Shown: positions 1 to 11,001 of the stretch, one piece after another | How positions within the stretch are numbered: position 1 is the stretch's first letter | How the letters are laid out: every line of letters begins with the position of its first letter | Assembly: GCF_027941835.1 (NCBI RefSeq) | Contig: NZ_CP116005.1 | Coordinates: 1,131,501 to 1,195,500 of the forward strand | Direction: 5' to 3' | Length of the DNA: 64,000 bases | DNA from: Sphingosinicella microcystinivorans | GTDB lineage: Bacteria; Pseudomonadota; Alphaproteobacteria; Sphingomonadales; Sphingomonadaceae | Position numbers and translations under genes: made by a program | The notes under the pieces: generated by a model | What the model was told of the DNA's origin: nothing | What the model saw: only the letters and a program-made list of their open reading frames with translations | Databases searched by the model: none

Positions 1-269
1 GGCGGCATGGTCTTCCTGCTCGCCGACACCGCGTTCGCCTACGCCTGCAATTCGCGCAACGTGCAGACCGTGGCGCAGCACGCCAGCATCAGCTTCATAG
101 ATGCTGGCCGCGCGGGCGAGCGGCTCGTCGCCGAAGCGCGCGAGCGCGCCGCGAAAGGCCGGACGGGGGTATACGCCGTCAGCGTCTTCGGCGAAGACGG
201 CCGCATCATCGCTGAATTCCAGGGGCTCAGCCGCACCATCGGTGGGCCGGTCATCGAAGAGGGACAATC

Positions 270-273
<4 letters not shown>
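1..273 (+). CDS. paaI: PaaI-type acyl-CoA thioesterase, 3' part only
   Basis: The reading frame is open from the first base of the window, so the N-terminus and true start lie outside. The visible residues match the second half of the hotdog-fold PaaI thioesterase: the stretch [11 protein letters not shown] followed by [11 protein letters not shown] is typical of the family. PaaI hydrolyses dead-end ring-hydroxylated phenylacetyl-CoA esters in the cytoplasm and frees trapped CoA. Its stop overlaps the paaJ start (ATGA at 270-273), which implies translational coupling in one operon. The family identity is fairly secure from both sequence and position; the missing part prevents a check of the catalytic Asp and of total length. 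Confidence 0.85.
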
Positions 274-1472
<1,199 letters not shown>

Positions 1473-1490
1473 ATCGTTCAAATAATAATT

Positions 1491-1502
1491 GACCGGTCGG
1501 TC
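1491..1502. promoter_or_regulatory. Candidate PaaR (TetR-family) operator upstream of paaA
   Basis: Perfect inverted repeat GACCG-GT-CGGTC in the AT-rich 73-bp gap between paaJ and paaA, about 45 bp upstream of the paaA GTG. ACCG/CGGT half-sites are typical of PaaR-type TetR repressors that respond to phenylacetyl-CoA. A TetR gene that could be the cognate regulator lies at 11167-11745. The repeat is seen directly; its role is inferred. Confidence 0.6.
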
Positions 1503-1545
1503 GATTTATTATACGTGAGACGGAACAGGGAGGAAGGAGCGCCCC

Positions 1546-2532
1546 GTGTACACCACAGAACTTCAGAAGGCCGATCCGCAGCAGGTTCCCGCGCGGGAAC
1601 CGCAGGACCTCATCGACGCGTTCGAGGCGCGGGTCGCCGCCGACGCCTTCATCGAACCCAAGGACTGGATGCCGGAGGCGTATCGCCGCACGCTCATCCG
1701 CCAGATTTCGCAGCACGCGCACAGCGAGATCGTCGGGATGCTGCCGGAGGGCAACTGGATCACGCGCGCGCCGTCGCTGAAGCGCAAGGCGATCCTGCTC
1801 GCCAAGGTGCAGGACGAGGGCGGCCACGGCCTCTACCTCTATTCCGCCGCCGAGACGCTCGGCGCCTCGCGCGAGGAGATGATCGACGCGCTGCACAGCG
1901 GCAAGGCGAAATACTCGACGATCTTCAACTACCCGACGCTGACGTGGGCCGACATCGGCGCCATCGGCTGGCTGGTGGATGGCGCCGCGATCATGAACCA
2001 GGTGCCGCTGCAGCGCACCTCCTACGGCCCCTATGCGCGCGCGATGGTCCGCGTCTGCAAGGAAGAGAGCTTCCACCAGCGGCAGGGCTATGACGCCCTC
2101 CTCGTGATGGCGAACGGCACCGACGAGCAGAAGGCGATGGTGCAGGACGCCATCGACCGCTGGTGGTGGCCGGCGCTGATGATGTTCGGCCCGCCCGACG
2201 AGAATTCGCCGAACTCGGCGCAGTCGATCCGCTGGCGCATCAAGCGCGAGACCAACGACGAGCTTCGCCAGAAGTTCGTCGACGCCACCGTGCCGCAGGT
2301 CCACCTGCTCGGCATGAAGGTGCCGGACGCCGACCTCAAGTGGAACGAGGAGCGCGGCCATTACGACTACGGCGCGCTCGACTGGGAGGAATTCTACGCC
2401 GTCGTGCGCGGCGAGGGTCCGACCGCGAAGGAACGCATGGAAGCCCGCCGCAAGGCGTGGGACGACGGCGCCTGGGTGCGCGAGGCGGCAGACGCCTACG
2501 AAGCCCGCCGCCGCATCAAGGCCGCAGCCTGA
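1546..2532 (+). CDS. paaA: 1,2-phenylacetyl-CoA epoxidase, catalytic subunit A
   Basis: This is the catalytic diiron subunit of the multicomponent oxygenase that converts phenylacetyl-CoA to its ring-1,2-epoxide. The protein has 328 residues, the usual PaaA size. The two ExxH diiron motifs are visible at about E91-H94 (DEGGHGLY) and E174-H177 (KEESFHQRQ). The GTG start is chosen because AGGAAGGAG sits at 1531-1539 with six bases of spacing. It is the first gene of paaABCDE, in which each junction is either a short gap or a stop/start overlap. The candidate TetR operator at 1491 probably controls the unit. Confidence 0.95.
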   Translation: MYTTELQKADPQQVPAREPQDLIDAFEARVAADAFIEPKDWMPEAYRRTLIRQISQHAHSEIVGMLPEGNWITRAPSLKRKAILLAKVQDEGGHGLYLYSAAETLGASREEMIDALHSGKAKYSTIFNYPTLTWADIGAIGWLVDGAAIMNQVPLQRTSYGPYARAMVRVCKEESFHQRQGYDALLVMANGTDEQKAMVQDAIDRWWWPALMMFGPPDENSPNSAQSIRWRIKRETNDELRQKFVDATVPQVHLLGMKVPDADLKWNEERGHYDYGALDWEEFYAVVRGEGPTAKERMEARRKAWDDGAWVREAADAYEARRRIKAAA

Positions 2533-2546
2533 AGGAAAGACGAGAC

Positions 2547-2831
2547 ATGAAGACCGATTGGCCTCTCTGGGAAGTGTTCGTGCGCGCGCGCGGCGGGCTT
2601 TCGCACCGCCACGCGGGATCGGTGCACGCGCCCGACGCGACGATCGCGCTCCGCCACGCGCGGGACACCTACACGCGGCGCATGGAAGGCGTCAGCCTCT
2701 GGGTGGTGCGCTCGTCCGACATCGCCGCGTCCGATCCCGAGCAGGCGGGGCCGATGTTCGAGCCGGCGGAGACGAAGATCTATCGTCATCCGACCTTCTA
2801 CGACCTCCCCGACGCCGTGAAGCACATGTGA
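2547..2831 (+). CDS. paaB: 1,2-phenylacetyl-CoA epoxidase subunit B
   Basis: This small 94-residue protein matches the PaaB family in length and sequence (it begins MKTDWPLWEVFVRARGG). PaaB bridges PaaAC heterodimers in the epoxidase complex and has no known catalytic residues of its own. The ATG at 2547 follows GGAAAGA after paaA. Its stop overlaps the next start as ATGTGATGA, so paaB and paaC are translationally coupled. Order and spacing are those of a canonical paaABCDE operon, and nothing is unusual. Confidence 0.93.
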   Translation: MKTDWPLWEVFVRARGGLSHRHAGSVHAPDATIALRHARDTYTRRMEGVSLWVVRSSDIAASDPEQAGPMFEPAETKIYRHPTFYDLPDAVKHM

Positions 2832-3583
2832 TGACGGACGCGCTTTTCACCTACGCGCTGCGCCTCGGCGACGACAGCCTCGTGCTCGGGCAGCGGCTTT
2901 CCGAGTGGTGCGGCCACGCGCCGACCATCGAGGTCGACCTCTCGCTCGCCAACGTCGCGCTCGATCTCGTCGGGCAGGCGCAGCTCTTCCTCGGTTACGC
3001 GGGCGAGCTTGAAGGCAAGGGCCGCGACGCCGATCGTCTCGCCTTCCACCGCGACGTGATGGCGTGGACCAACTGCCTGATGGTCGAGCAGCCGAACGGC
3101 GATTTCGCGCGCACGATGGCGCGGCAGTTCCTGTTCTCGACATGGCAGAAGGCGCTGTTCGACAGGCTCGCCGTCTCGAAGGACGCGCGCCTCGCCGAGA
3201 TCGCCGCCAAGGCTGTGAAGGAGGTCGCCTACCACGCCGACCTCGCCGCCGACTGGGTGATCCGTCTCGGTGACGGCACCGGGGAAAGCCGGACGCGCAT
3301 GATCGCGGGCCTCGACTGGCACTGGCGCTTCGTCGACGAGCTGTTCCAGACGGACAGTGTCATCGAAACGCTCGTCGCCGAGGGCATCGCGGTCGATCCG
3401 GCCGCGCTGCGCCCGGTGTTCGAGGCGCGCGTCGCGGCGGTGCTCGCCGAGGCGGGCCTTCCCGCGATGGAGCTTCCGCGCCCCATCGTCGGCGGGCGCA
3501 AGGGCCATCATTCCGAGCACCTCGGGCACATGCTCGCGGTGATGCAGCACATCCCGCGCACCTATCCGGAAGCCGTCTGGTGA
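2831..3583 (+). CDS. paaC: 1,2-phenylacetyl-CoA epoxidase, structural subunit C
   Basis: PaaC is the catalytically inactive paralogue of PaaA that forms the structural partner of the oxygenase. The product has 250 residues, as expected. It shows LGDDSLVLGQRLSEWCGHAP at the N-terminus and an E-x-x-H-type remnant in VKEVAYHADLAADW, with a C-terminal GRKGHHSEHLGHML stretch typical of the family. The ATG start shares its first base with the paaB stop. The stop overlaps the GTG of paaD. Confidence 0.93.
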   Translation: MTDALFTYALRLGDDSLVLGQRLSEWCGHAPTIEVDLSLANVALDLVGQAQLFLGYAGELEGKGRDADRLAFHRDVMAWTNCLMVEQPNGDFARTMARQFLFSTWQKALFDRLAVSKDARLAEIAAKAVKEVAYHADLAADWVIRLGDGTGESRTRMIAGLDWHWRFVDELFQTDSVIETLVAEGIAVDPAALRPVFEARVAAVLAEAGLPAMELPRPIVGGRKGHHSEHLGHMLAVMQHIPRTYPEAVW

Positions 3584-4047
3584 ACGACGCACGCGCCATC
3601 ATGGCCGTGCTTGCCTCCGTGCCGGACCCCGAGATCCCGGCGGTGTCGCTGGTCGATCTCGGCATCGTCCGCGACGTGCTCACCGATGCCGAGCCGCCGC
3701 GCGTGCTGATCACACCGACGTACACGGGGTGCCCTGCCACGGCCTACATCCAGCTCGCGGTCCGCGAGGCGCTCGATGCGGCGGGTATGGCGGATGTCGC
3801 CATCGAAACCCGCCTGTCGCCGCCGTGGACCACGGCGTGGATCACCAAGGACGGCCGCGAGAAGCTGCGCGCCTACGGCATCGACCCGCCGCCCGACGAC
3901 ATCCGCATGAACAGCCAGCCTGCCACCTGCCCGCGCTGCGGTTCAAGGAACACGCACGAGGTCAGCCGGTTCGGCTCCACCCCCTGCAAGGCGCTCTGGC
4001 AGTGCGACAGCTGCCGCGAGCCCTTCGACCGTTTCAAATGCCATTGA
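3580..4047 (+). CDS. paaD: Phenylacetyl-CoA epoxidase assembly protein D
   Basis: This 155-residue protein has an N-terminal MIP18/DUF59-like domain (VPDPEIPAVSLVDLGIVRDV) and a C-terminal Cys-rich ribbon. Cysteines lie at about 117, 120, 136, 142, 145 and 154, able to bind zinc or an Fe-S cluster. PaaD is needed for a functional oxygenase, probably in metal-centre maturation, though its exact chemistry is not established. The GTG start overlaps the paaC stop (GTGA) and paaE follows after eight bases, so its place in the operon is unambiguous. Confidence 0.92.
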   Translation: MNDARAIMAVLASVPDPEIPAVSLVDLGIVRDVLTDAEPPRVLITPTYTGCPATAYIQLAVREALDAAGMADVAIETRLSPPWTTAWITKDGREKLRAYGIDPPPDDIRMNSQPATCPRCGSRNTHEVSRFGSTPCKALWQCDSCREPFDRFKCH

Positions 4048-4055
4048 GGCCCTGA

Positions 4056-5135
4056 ATGTCCACGCATTTCCACACGCTGAAGATCGCCGAAGTCCGCCGC
4101 GAGACGCCGAGCGCCGTCTCCATCCTGTTCGACGTGCCCGAGGCCGAGCGCGAGGCCTTCGCCTTCCGCGCGGGCCAGCACATCACGCTTCGCGCCGACA
4201 TCGACGGCGAGGACCTGCGCCGCAACTATTCGCTCTGCGTCGCCCCGCACGAGGGCCAGCTTCGCGTGGCGATCAAGGCCATTTCCGACGGCCGCTTCTC
4301 GCGCTGGGCGAACACCGCGCTCGCCGCCGGCGACACGATCGAGGTGATGCCGCCGCACGGCAGCTTCTCGTGGGATTTCGATGCGAATGCTGCGCGGCAT
4401 TACGTGGGCTTCGCGGGCGGCTCGGGCATCACGCCGGTGCTGTCGCTCCTCAAGACCGCGCTCCGCGAGGAGCCGAACAGCCGGTTCACCCTGTTCTACG
4501 GCAACCGCGCCAGCAACGAGATCATGTTCCTCGAGGAGATCGCCGCGCTCAAGGACCGCTTCCTCGACCGGCTGGAAGCCTACCACTTCCTCGAGGACGA
4601 GGACGACGAGGACATCGCCCTCTTCAACGGCCGTCTCGATTCCGGGAAGCTCGCCGAGCTGATGCAGGGGCTGATCGATCCCGCCGCCATCGACGCCGCC
4701 TTCATCTGCGGCCCCGGCCCGATGATGGACGCGGTGGAAAGCGCGCTGACCACGGCTGGCGTCGCGGCCGACCGCATCAAGGTGGAGCGCTTCACCACCG
4801 ATCGCCCGACCGCCGAGCAGGCCGCAGCGGCACGCGAACTCGAGCGCAAGGCCGAAGGCCGCAAGATCGAGGCGACGCTGGAAGGCCGCCGTCGCCGCTT
4901 CGCATTCGAAAGCGCACAAGGCAGCATCCTCGACAGCGCCCGCGCGGCCGGACTGCCGACGCCCTACGCCTGCAAGGCGGGCGTGTGCGCCACGTGCCGC
5001 GCGAAGCTGGTGAGCGGCGAGGTCCACATGAAGGTGAACTACGGCCTGTCGCCGGAGGAAGTCGCGCAGGGCTATATCCTCACCTGCCAGGCCGTGCCGA
5101 TGACCGACAACGTGATGGTCGATTACGACGCCTGA
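4056..5135 (+). CDS. paaE: Phenylacetyl-CoA epoxidase reductase subunit E
   Basis: PaaE passes electrons from NAD(P)H to the PaaAC oxygenase. In 359 residues it carries a ferredoxin-reductase FAD domain (LRRNYSLC for flavin binding), a nucleotide domain (FAGGSGITPVLSLLK and CGPGPMMDAVE) and a C-terminal plant-type 2Fe-2S domain. The cluster ligands are Cys 306, 311, 314 (CKAGVCATC) and 344 (LTC). It is the last gene of the paaABCDE unit. A long inverted repeat follows immediately and the next genes are on the other strand. Confidence 0.94.
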   Translation: MSTHFHTLKIAEVRRETPSAVSILFDVPEAEREAFAFRAGQHITLRADIDGEDLRRNYSLCVAPHEGQLRVAIKAISDGRFSRWANTALAAGDTIEVMPPHGSFSWDFDANAARHYVGFAGGSGITPVLSLLKTALREEPNSRFTLFYGNRASNEIMFLEEIAALKDRFLDRLEAYHFLEDEDDEDIALFNGRLDSGKLAELMQGLIDPAAIDAAFICGPGPMMDAVESALTTAGVAADRIKVERFTTDRPTAEQAAAARELERKAEGRKIEATLEGRRRRFAFESAQGSILDSARAAGLPTPYACKAGVCATCRAKLVSGEVHMKVNYGLSPEEVAQGYILTCQAVPMTDNVMVDYDA

Positions 5136-5143
5136 TCGAAAAG

Positions 5144-5243
5144 CCCCTCCTCTTCAGGGGAGGGGTTTGGGGAGGGGCGGTTCCGCCCGGTGCAACGTCT
5201 GAGGATACGCCCCACCCCCGGCCCCTCCCCTGAAGAGGAGGGG
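5144..5243. repeat. Long inverted repeat after paaE (22-bp arms)
   Basis: The left arm at 5144-5165 and the right arm at 5222-5243 are perfect 22-bp reverse complements, each rich in CCCCTCC/GGAGGGG with a CTTCAG or CTGAAG core. Between them lies a second short hairpin (GGGGCGG...CCGCCC). The element fills the gap between the convergent paaE and acyl-CoA ligase genes, so it may terminate both, although no T-run follows. A smaller relative with the same core lies at 53457-53478. It is best regarded as a member of an extragenic palindrome family. Confidence 0.7.
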
Positions 5244-5248
5244 TGATT

Positions 5249-6874
<1,626 letters not shown>

Positions 6875-6885
6875 CCGGGCGGCTC

Positions 6886-7365
6886 TTACCAGTCGAGCGG
6901 CTTGTCGATGTGGTCGGCCGCGCCGTGCGAGGCCGCGAGATCGTACATGAACTTCGCGTCCACCACGGCGGCGATGCTGCCGTCCGCGTTGTAGCCCATG
7001 AGCGGGCCGTTGACGGTGGCGAACATCACCATGCCGTCCGCGTCGGTATCGGGGATGTGGTTGATGCCGCCGGGCTCGCGCACGTACCAGCCGGCGCGGC
7101 CGCGGTCCTCGCCGTAGCCGAAGCCGCCTTCGAGCAGGATGCCCTCGACCGAGCCGATATGGCCGTGCACGGGCGCGAGGTTGTTCGGCCCCACCTTCAG
7201 CAGCATCGTGAACCCGCCCGTGTAGGGATTGACGTTCAGCAGCTTGAACCAGGTGTCGGGCATCACCCAGTCGTGCCACGGCAGCTCGGCGACATTGAAG
7301 AAGGCCGGGCGGTGCAGCGCGGTCTGGGCGATGTCGGGGCTGTCTTCCCGGGTGAGCAATGCCAT
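6886..7365 (-). CDS. Cupin-domain protein, 2,4'-dihydroxyacetophenone dioxygenase-like
   Basis: This is a 159-residue single-domain cupin. The metal-binding region appears as GPNNLAPVHGHIGSVEGILLEG would fold (His pair in PVHGHIG, Glu in SVEGIL), and the distal His is in PGGINHIPDTD. The family includes dioxygenases that cleave hydroxyacetophenones and beta-diketones, as well as ChrR-like sensors. The ATG at 7365 is preceded by GGGAGGATT. It leads a two-gene operon with the acyl-CoA ligase, which would fit oxidative cleavage followed by CoA activation. Enzymatic function is inferred, not shown; a merely regulatory or isomerase cupin is possible. Confidence 0.75.
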   Translation of the reverse strand: MALLTREDSPDIAQTALHRPAFFNVAELPWHDWVMPDTWFKLLNVNPYTGGFTMLLKVGPNNLAPVHGHIGSVEGILLEGGFGYGEDRGRAGWYVREPGGINHIPDTDADGMVMFATVNGPLMGYNADGSIAAVVDAKFMYDLAASHGAADHIDKPLDW

Positions 7366-7430
7366 GATGAATCCTCCCTCGTTTTTGAAACAGGGCGGCA
7401 TTCTGCACATCTGCCCCGCGCCGCGGAATG

Positions 7431-7469
7431 GCGGGAAACACCTAAGGCGCAAGCTTAGGTGTTTCCCGC
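7431..7469. promoter_or_regulatory. Perfect 16-bp inverted repeat between divergent operons
   Basis: GCGGGAAACACCTAAG at 7431-7446 is repeated in reverse complement at 7454-7469 around a 7-base loop. It lies in the roughly 200-bp divergent gap between the cupin/ligase operon (minus) and the SDR operon (plus). Placement suits an operator or activator site serving both promoters. A hairpin role is less likely because it precedes both units rather than ending either. The repeat is certain; the function is inferred. Confidence 0.55.
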
Positions 7470-7563
7470 TATTGGAATGACAGGCCGCCTCTCTAGCTTT
7501 TCGTGCGAGCATAACGAGGTCTGCCCACGAGGCGTTCGGGGGCATTGGGGAGGGGTCCGCAGC

Positions 7564-8349
7564 ATGCGTCTTCAGGGTAAGGTCGCCATCGTCACCGGCG
7601 CCGCGTCCGGCATCGGCCGCGCGACCGCCATCGCCTTCGCGCGGGAAGGCGCGCGCGTCGGCGTCACCGACATCAATCTCGCGGGCGCCGAGGCGACCGC
7701 CGCCATGATCGGCGAGACTGCGCTCGCTTTGCGGCTCGACGTGACGAGCGAGGCGGCATGGGCGGAGGCGACGTCGGCGGTCGTCAAGCGTTTCGGCAAG
7801 CTCGACAGCCTCGCCAACGTCGCGGGCATCGGCTTCCCCGGCACGATCATGGACCTCGCCATCGACCAGTGGGACAAGATGATCGCGGTGAACCTCACCG
7901 GCGTGATGCTGGGCTGTCAGGCGGCGATCCGCGCCATCTCGGCGAGCGGCGGCAGCGGCGCGATCGTCAACGTCTCGTCGCTGGCGGGTCTCGTCGGCAT
8001 TTCGGACGTCGCGGGCTACTGCGCGTCCAAGGGCGGGGTGACGACGCTTTCGAAATCGGTCGCGCTCTACTGCGCGGAGCAGCGCCTGCCGATCCGCTGC
8101 GTCTCGGTGCACCCCACCTATGTCGACAGCGAGATGCTGGACCCCGTCGCCGAAGCCATCGGAAACCGCGCGGCGATGATCGCGGGCATGGCGAGCCTCG
8201 TGCCGATGGGCCGCATCGCCAGACCTGAGGACATCGCGAACGCCATCCTGTTCGCGGTTTCGGACGAGGCGGCCATGCTCAGCGGATCGCCGCTCATCAT
8301 CGACGGGGCGCAGCTCGCCGGCCCCTCCAGCGCGCACACGAAAGGCTGA
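7564..8349 (+). CDS. SDR-family oxidoreductase (first of pair)
   Basis: A classical short-chain dehydrogenase of 261 residues. The cofactor motif TGAASGIG is near residues 11-18, NVAG is in the NNAG position, the Ser is in VNVSSLAG, and the catalytic Tyr/Lys pair is in YCASKGG. An acidic residue after the second strand (VTDIN) suggests NAD preference. The ATG at 7564 is chosen because GGGAGGGG lies just upstream and alignment with SDRs begins there; the frame remains open for about 35 codons upstream with unconvincing sequence. The next SDR starts five bases downstream. The substrate is unknown; context suggests an alcohol/ketone or hydroxyacyl intermediate of the adjoining aromatic pathway. 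Confidence 0.85.
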   Translation: MRLQGKVAIVTGAASGIGRATAIAFAREGARVGVTDINLAGAEATAAMIGETALALRLDVTSEAAWAEATSAVVKRFGKLDSLANVAGIGFPGTIMDLAIDQWDKMIAVNLTGVMLGCQAAIRAISASGGSGAIVNVSSLAGLVGISDVAGYCASKGGVTTLSKSVALYCAEQRLPIRCVSVHPTYVDSEMLDPVAEAIGNRAAMIAGMASLVPMGRIARPEDIANAILFAVSDEAAMLSGSPLIIDGAQLAGPSSAHTKG

Positions 8350-8354
8350 ACGTC

Positions 8355-9107
8355 ATGGGACGCGTAAACGGCAAGGTCATCATCGTGACGGGCGCCGCCG
8401 CCGGGCTCGGCGCGGCGATCGCCGACCGGCTGGTGGAAGAAGGCGCGACGGTCATCCGCACCGACATCGCGCAGGGCGAAGGCGTCGTCCGGCAGGACGT
8501 TGCCGACGAGGCGGGCTGGCAGGCGCTGATCGACGAGACGCTGGCGAAGCACGACCGCCTCGACGGGCTCGTCAACAATGCCGGTATCTCCTCGAGCAAG
8601 AGCCCGATGGACCCCGAAGGCGCGGCGCTGGAGGACTGGCGCCGCATCAACACGGTGAACGTGGAAAGCGTGTTTCTCGGCTGCAAATACGCGATGCCTG
8701 CCATCGCGAAGGGCGGTGGCGGCGCCATCGTCAACATGTCGTCGATCGGCGCGCTCGTGCCCACGCCTTTCATCGCCGCCTACGGCGCCTCCAAGGCGGC
8801 GGTCGCGCAGTTCACGCGCTCGCTGGCGCTGCACTGCTGCGAAAGGAACTACGCCATCCGCTGCAACAGCGTGCACCCCGGCCAGATCCGCACGCCGATG
8901 CACGACGTGCTGATCGCGCGCACCGCCGCCGAGCACGGCATCAGCGAAGACGATGCCGCGCAGGCCTTCCTCGCCAAGGTGCCGATGAAGACATGGCAGG
9001 AGGCGATCGACATCGCCAACGCCGTGCTGTTCCTGCTGTCGGACGAGGCGCGCTTCATCACCGGCACCGCCGTCGTCGTCGACGGCGGCATGAGCCTGAC
9101 CAACTAG
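8355..9107 (+). CDS. SDR-family oxidoreductase (second of pair)
   Basis: A second classical SDR of 250 residues. It has TGAAAGLG near the N-terminus, NNAGI, the Ser in VNMSSIGA and the YGASK catalytic pair; IRTDIAQ indicates NAD binding. It resembles cyclopentanol and 3-hydroxysteroid or 3-hydroxyacyl dehydrogenases in general layout. It follows the first SDR by five bases and precedes the VOC gene by eleven, so the three are surely co-transcribed. Two tandem SDRs with different sequences suggest successive oxidations, or opposite stereospecificity on one substrate. Confidence 0.85.
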   Translation: MGRVNGKVIIVTGAAAGLGAAIADRLVEEGATVIRTDIAQGEGVVRQDVADEAGWQALIDETLAKHDRLDGLVNNAGISSSKSPMDPEGAALEDWRRINTVNVESVFLGCKYAMPAIAKGGGGAIVNMSSIGALVPTPFIAAYGASKAAVAQFTRSLALHCCERNYAIRCNSVHPGQIRTPMHDVLIARTAAEHGISEDDAAQAFLAKVPMKTWQEAIDIANAVLFLLSDEARFITGTAVVVDGGMSLTN

Positions 9108-9118
9108 GAGAACCCCGC

Positions 9119-9673
9119 TTGAAAAACCTCGACTTCGGCCAGCCGATGGGCGGCATCATGCAGATCGCCTACATCGTGCCCGACATCACCGCGGCGATGA
9201 AGCACTACATGCCGCGCCTCGCCTGCGGCCCGTGGTTCGTCATCGAGCACTTCCCGCTGTTCGACGCGCAGTATCGCGGCAAGCCCACCGAGCTCGACAT
9301 CACGCTCGCCATCGGCTTTTCGGGCGCGATGAGCTTCGAGCTGATCCAGCAGAACAACTGGGAGACGCCTTCGGTCTATACCGAGGTGCAGCAGAAGCGC
9401 GGCTGGGGCTTCCACCATTTCGGCGTCTCCAGCGCGGACTTCGACGCGGACGTCGCGAAATACAAGGCGCTCGGCCACGACATGGCGCTGTACGGCGTCG
9501 CGGGCGTCGGCGCGCGCGCGGCCTACATGGACACGTCGGACGTGCTGCCCGGCATGATCGAGCTGATCGAGATGACCGACCAGACCGAGGCCTTCTTCAC
9601 GATGATGAAGACCGCGTCGGAAAACTGGGACGGCAGCGATCCCATCCGCGTGTTGCAGCCGCCGGCCGAGTGA
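9119..9673 (+). CDS. VOC-superfamily (glyoxalase/dioxygenase fold) protein
   Basis: This 184-residue protein has paired vicinal-oxygen-chelate modules. Likely metal ligands are Gln near residue 15 (GGIMQIAYIVPDI), Glu in SFELIQQNN, His in WGFHHFGVSS and Glu in MIELIEM. Members include glyoxalases, epimerases and extradiol-type dioxygenases, and similar proteins in sphingomonads are often annotated only as VOC. The start is a TTG at 9119 with TAGGAG eight bases upstream; no ATG gives the full first module. It lies between the SDR pair and paaK in one transcription unit. The reaction is unknown. Confidence 0.78.
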   Translation: MKNLDFGQPMGGIMQIAYIVPDITAAMKHYMPRLACGPWFVIEHFPLFDAQYRGKPTELDITLAIGFSGAMSFELIQQNNWETPSVYTEVQQKRGWGFHHFGVSSADFDADVAKYKALGHDMALYGVAGVGARAAYMDTSDVLPGMIELIEMTDQTEAFFTMMKTASENWDGSDPIRVLQPPAE

Positions 9674-9688
9674 GTGCAGAACAGGCCC

Positions 9689-10984
9689 ATGACAAGCAAG
9701 GTTGGTCTTGACGCGATTGAGCACGCGTCGCGTGACGAGCTTGGCGCGTTGCAGTTGTCGCGCCTCAAGCAAAGCCTCGCCCACGCCTATGCGGGCAACC
9801 CTGCGTACCGTGCGAAGTTCGACGCGGCGGGTGTGCATCCCGACGACCTCGTGTCGCTGGAGGATTTGGCGAGGTTCCCGTTCACGACGAAGGCGGACCT
9901 GAGGGACGCCTACCCGTTCGGCTTCTTCGCGGTGCCGCAGGAGAAACTCGCCCGCATCCACGCCTCGTCGGGGACGACTGGCAAGGCGACCGTGGTGGGG
10001 TACACGAAGCGCGACATCGAGACGTGGTCCGGCCTCGTGGCGCGTTCGATCCATGCTGCGGGCGGGCGCCCGGGCATGAAGGTGCACGTCGCCTACGGCT
10101 ACGGCCTGTTCACCGGCGGCCTCGGCGCGCACTACGGGGCGGAGGCGCTCGGCTGCACGGTGATCCCGATGTCGGGCGGGCAGACCGAGAAGCAGGTGCA
10201 GCTGATCACCGACTTTGCCCCCGAGATCATCATGGTGACGCCGAGCTACATGCTGGCGATCCTCGACGAGTTCCGGCGGGAAGGCATCGACCCGGCCCAA
10301 AGCTCGCTGAAGGTGGGCATCTTCGGCGCCGAGCCGTGGACGGAGGCGATGCGCGCCGAGATCGAGGGGGCGTTCGCGATCGACGCGGTGGACATCTACG
10401 GGCTGTCCGAGGTGATGGGTCCGGGGGTGGCGCAGGAGTGCGTGGAGACCAAGGACGGGCTCACCGTCTGGGAGGACCATTTCTACCCCGAGGTGATCGA
10501 CCCGGAGACGGGCGAAGTGCTTCCCGATGGCGAGGAGGGCGAGCTGGTGTTCACCTCGCTCAGCAAGGAGGCGATGCCGATCGTGCGCTACCGGACGCGC
10601 GACCTGACGCGTCTGCTTCCCGGCACGGCGCGCACGATGCGGCGCATGGCGAAGATCACGGGGCGGTCGGACGACATGCTGATCATCCGGGGCGTGAACG
10701 TGTTCCCGAGCCAGATCGAGGAGCACATCCTGTCGGTGCCGGCGCTCGCGCCGCACTTCCTGATCGAGCTGACCCGCCCGGACCGCATGGACATGGTGCG
10801 CCTCTCCGTCGAGGCCCGCGAGGACACCGACGCCTCGACCCACGCCGAGCACGCCTACACGCTCGCACACCGCATCAAGACCATGGTCGGCATCAGCGTC
10901 AAGATCGACATCGTATTGGCGGGAACGCTCCCACGATCACAAGGCAAAGCAAGCAGGGTCGTCGACAAGCGGCCGAGAGAGTAA
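9689..10984 (+). CDS. paaK: Phenylacetate-CoA ligase
   Basis: PaaK activates phenylacetate with ATP and CoA to phenylacetyl-CoA, the substrate of PaaABCDE encoded upstream. The 431 residues include the signature ASSGTTGKATVVGYT, YGYGLFTGGLGAHYGAE, YGLSEVMGPGVAQEC and a C-terminal GRSDDMLIIRGVNVFPSQIE, all typical of PaaK. I place the start at the ATG at 9689, where family similarity begins; a GTG at 9674 directly after the VOC stop would add five residues. It sits at the end of the SDR-SDR-VOC unit, which suggests that those enzymes deliver phenylacetate or an analogue. Confidence 0.93.
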   Translation: MTSKVGLDAIEHASRDELGALQLSRLKQSLAHAYAGNPAYRAKFDAAGVHPDDLVSLEDLARFPFTTKADLRDAYPFGFFAVPQEKLARIHASSGTTGKATVVGYTKRDIETWSGLVARSIHAAGGRPGMKVHVAYGYGLFTGGLGAHYGAEALGCTVIPMSGGQTEKQVQLITDFAPEIIMVTPSYMLAILDEFRREGIDPAQSSLKVGIFGAEPWTEAMRAEIEGAFAIDAVDIYGLSEVMGPGVAQECVETKDGLTVWEDHFYPEVIDPETGEVLPDGEEGELVFTSLSKEAMPIVRYRTRDLTRLLPGTARTMRRMAKITGRSDDMLIIRGVNVFPSQIEEHILSVPALAPHFLIELTRPDRMDMVRLSVEAREDTDASTHAEHAYTLAHRIKTMVGISVKIDIVLAGTLPRSQGKASRVVDKRPRE

Positions 10985-11001
10985 GCCTGCATACAGATCG
11001 C

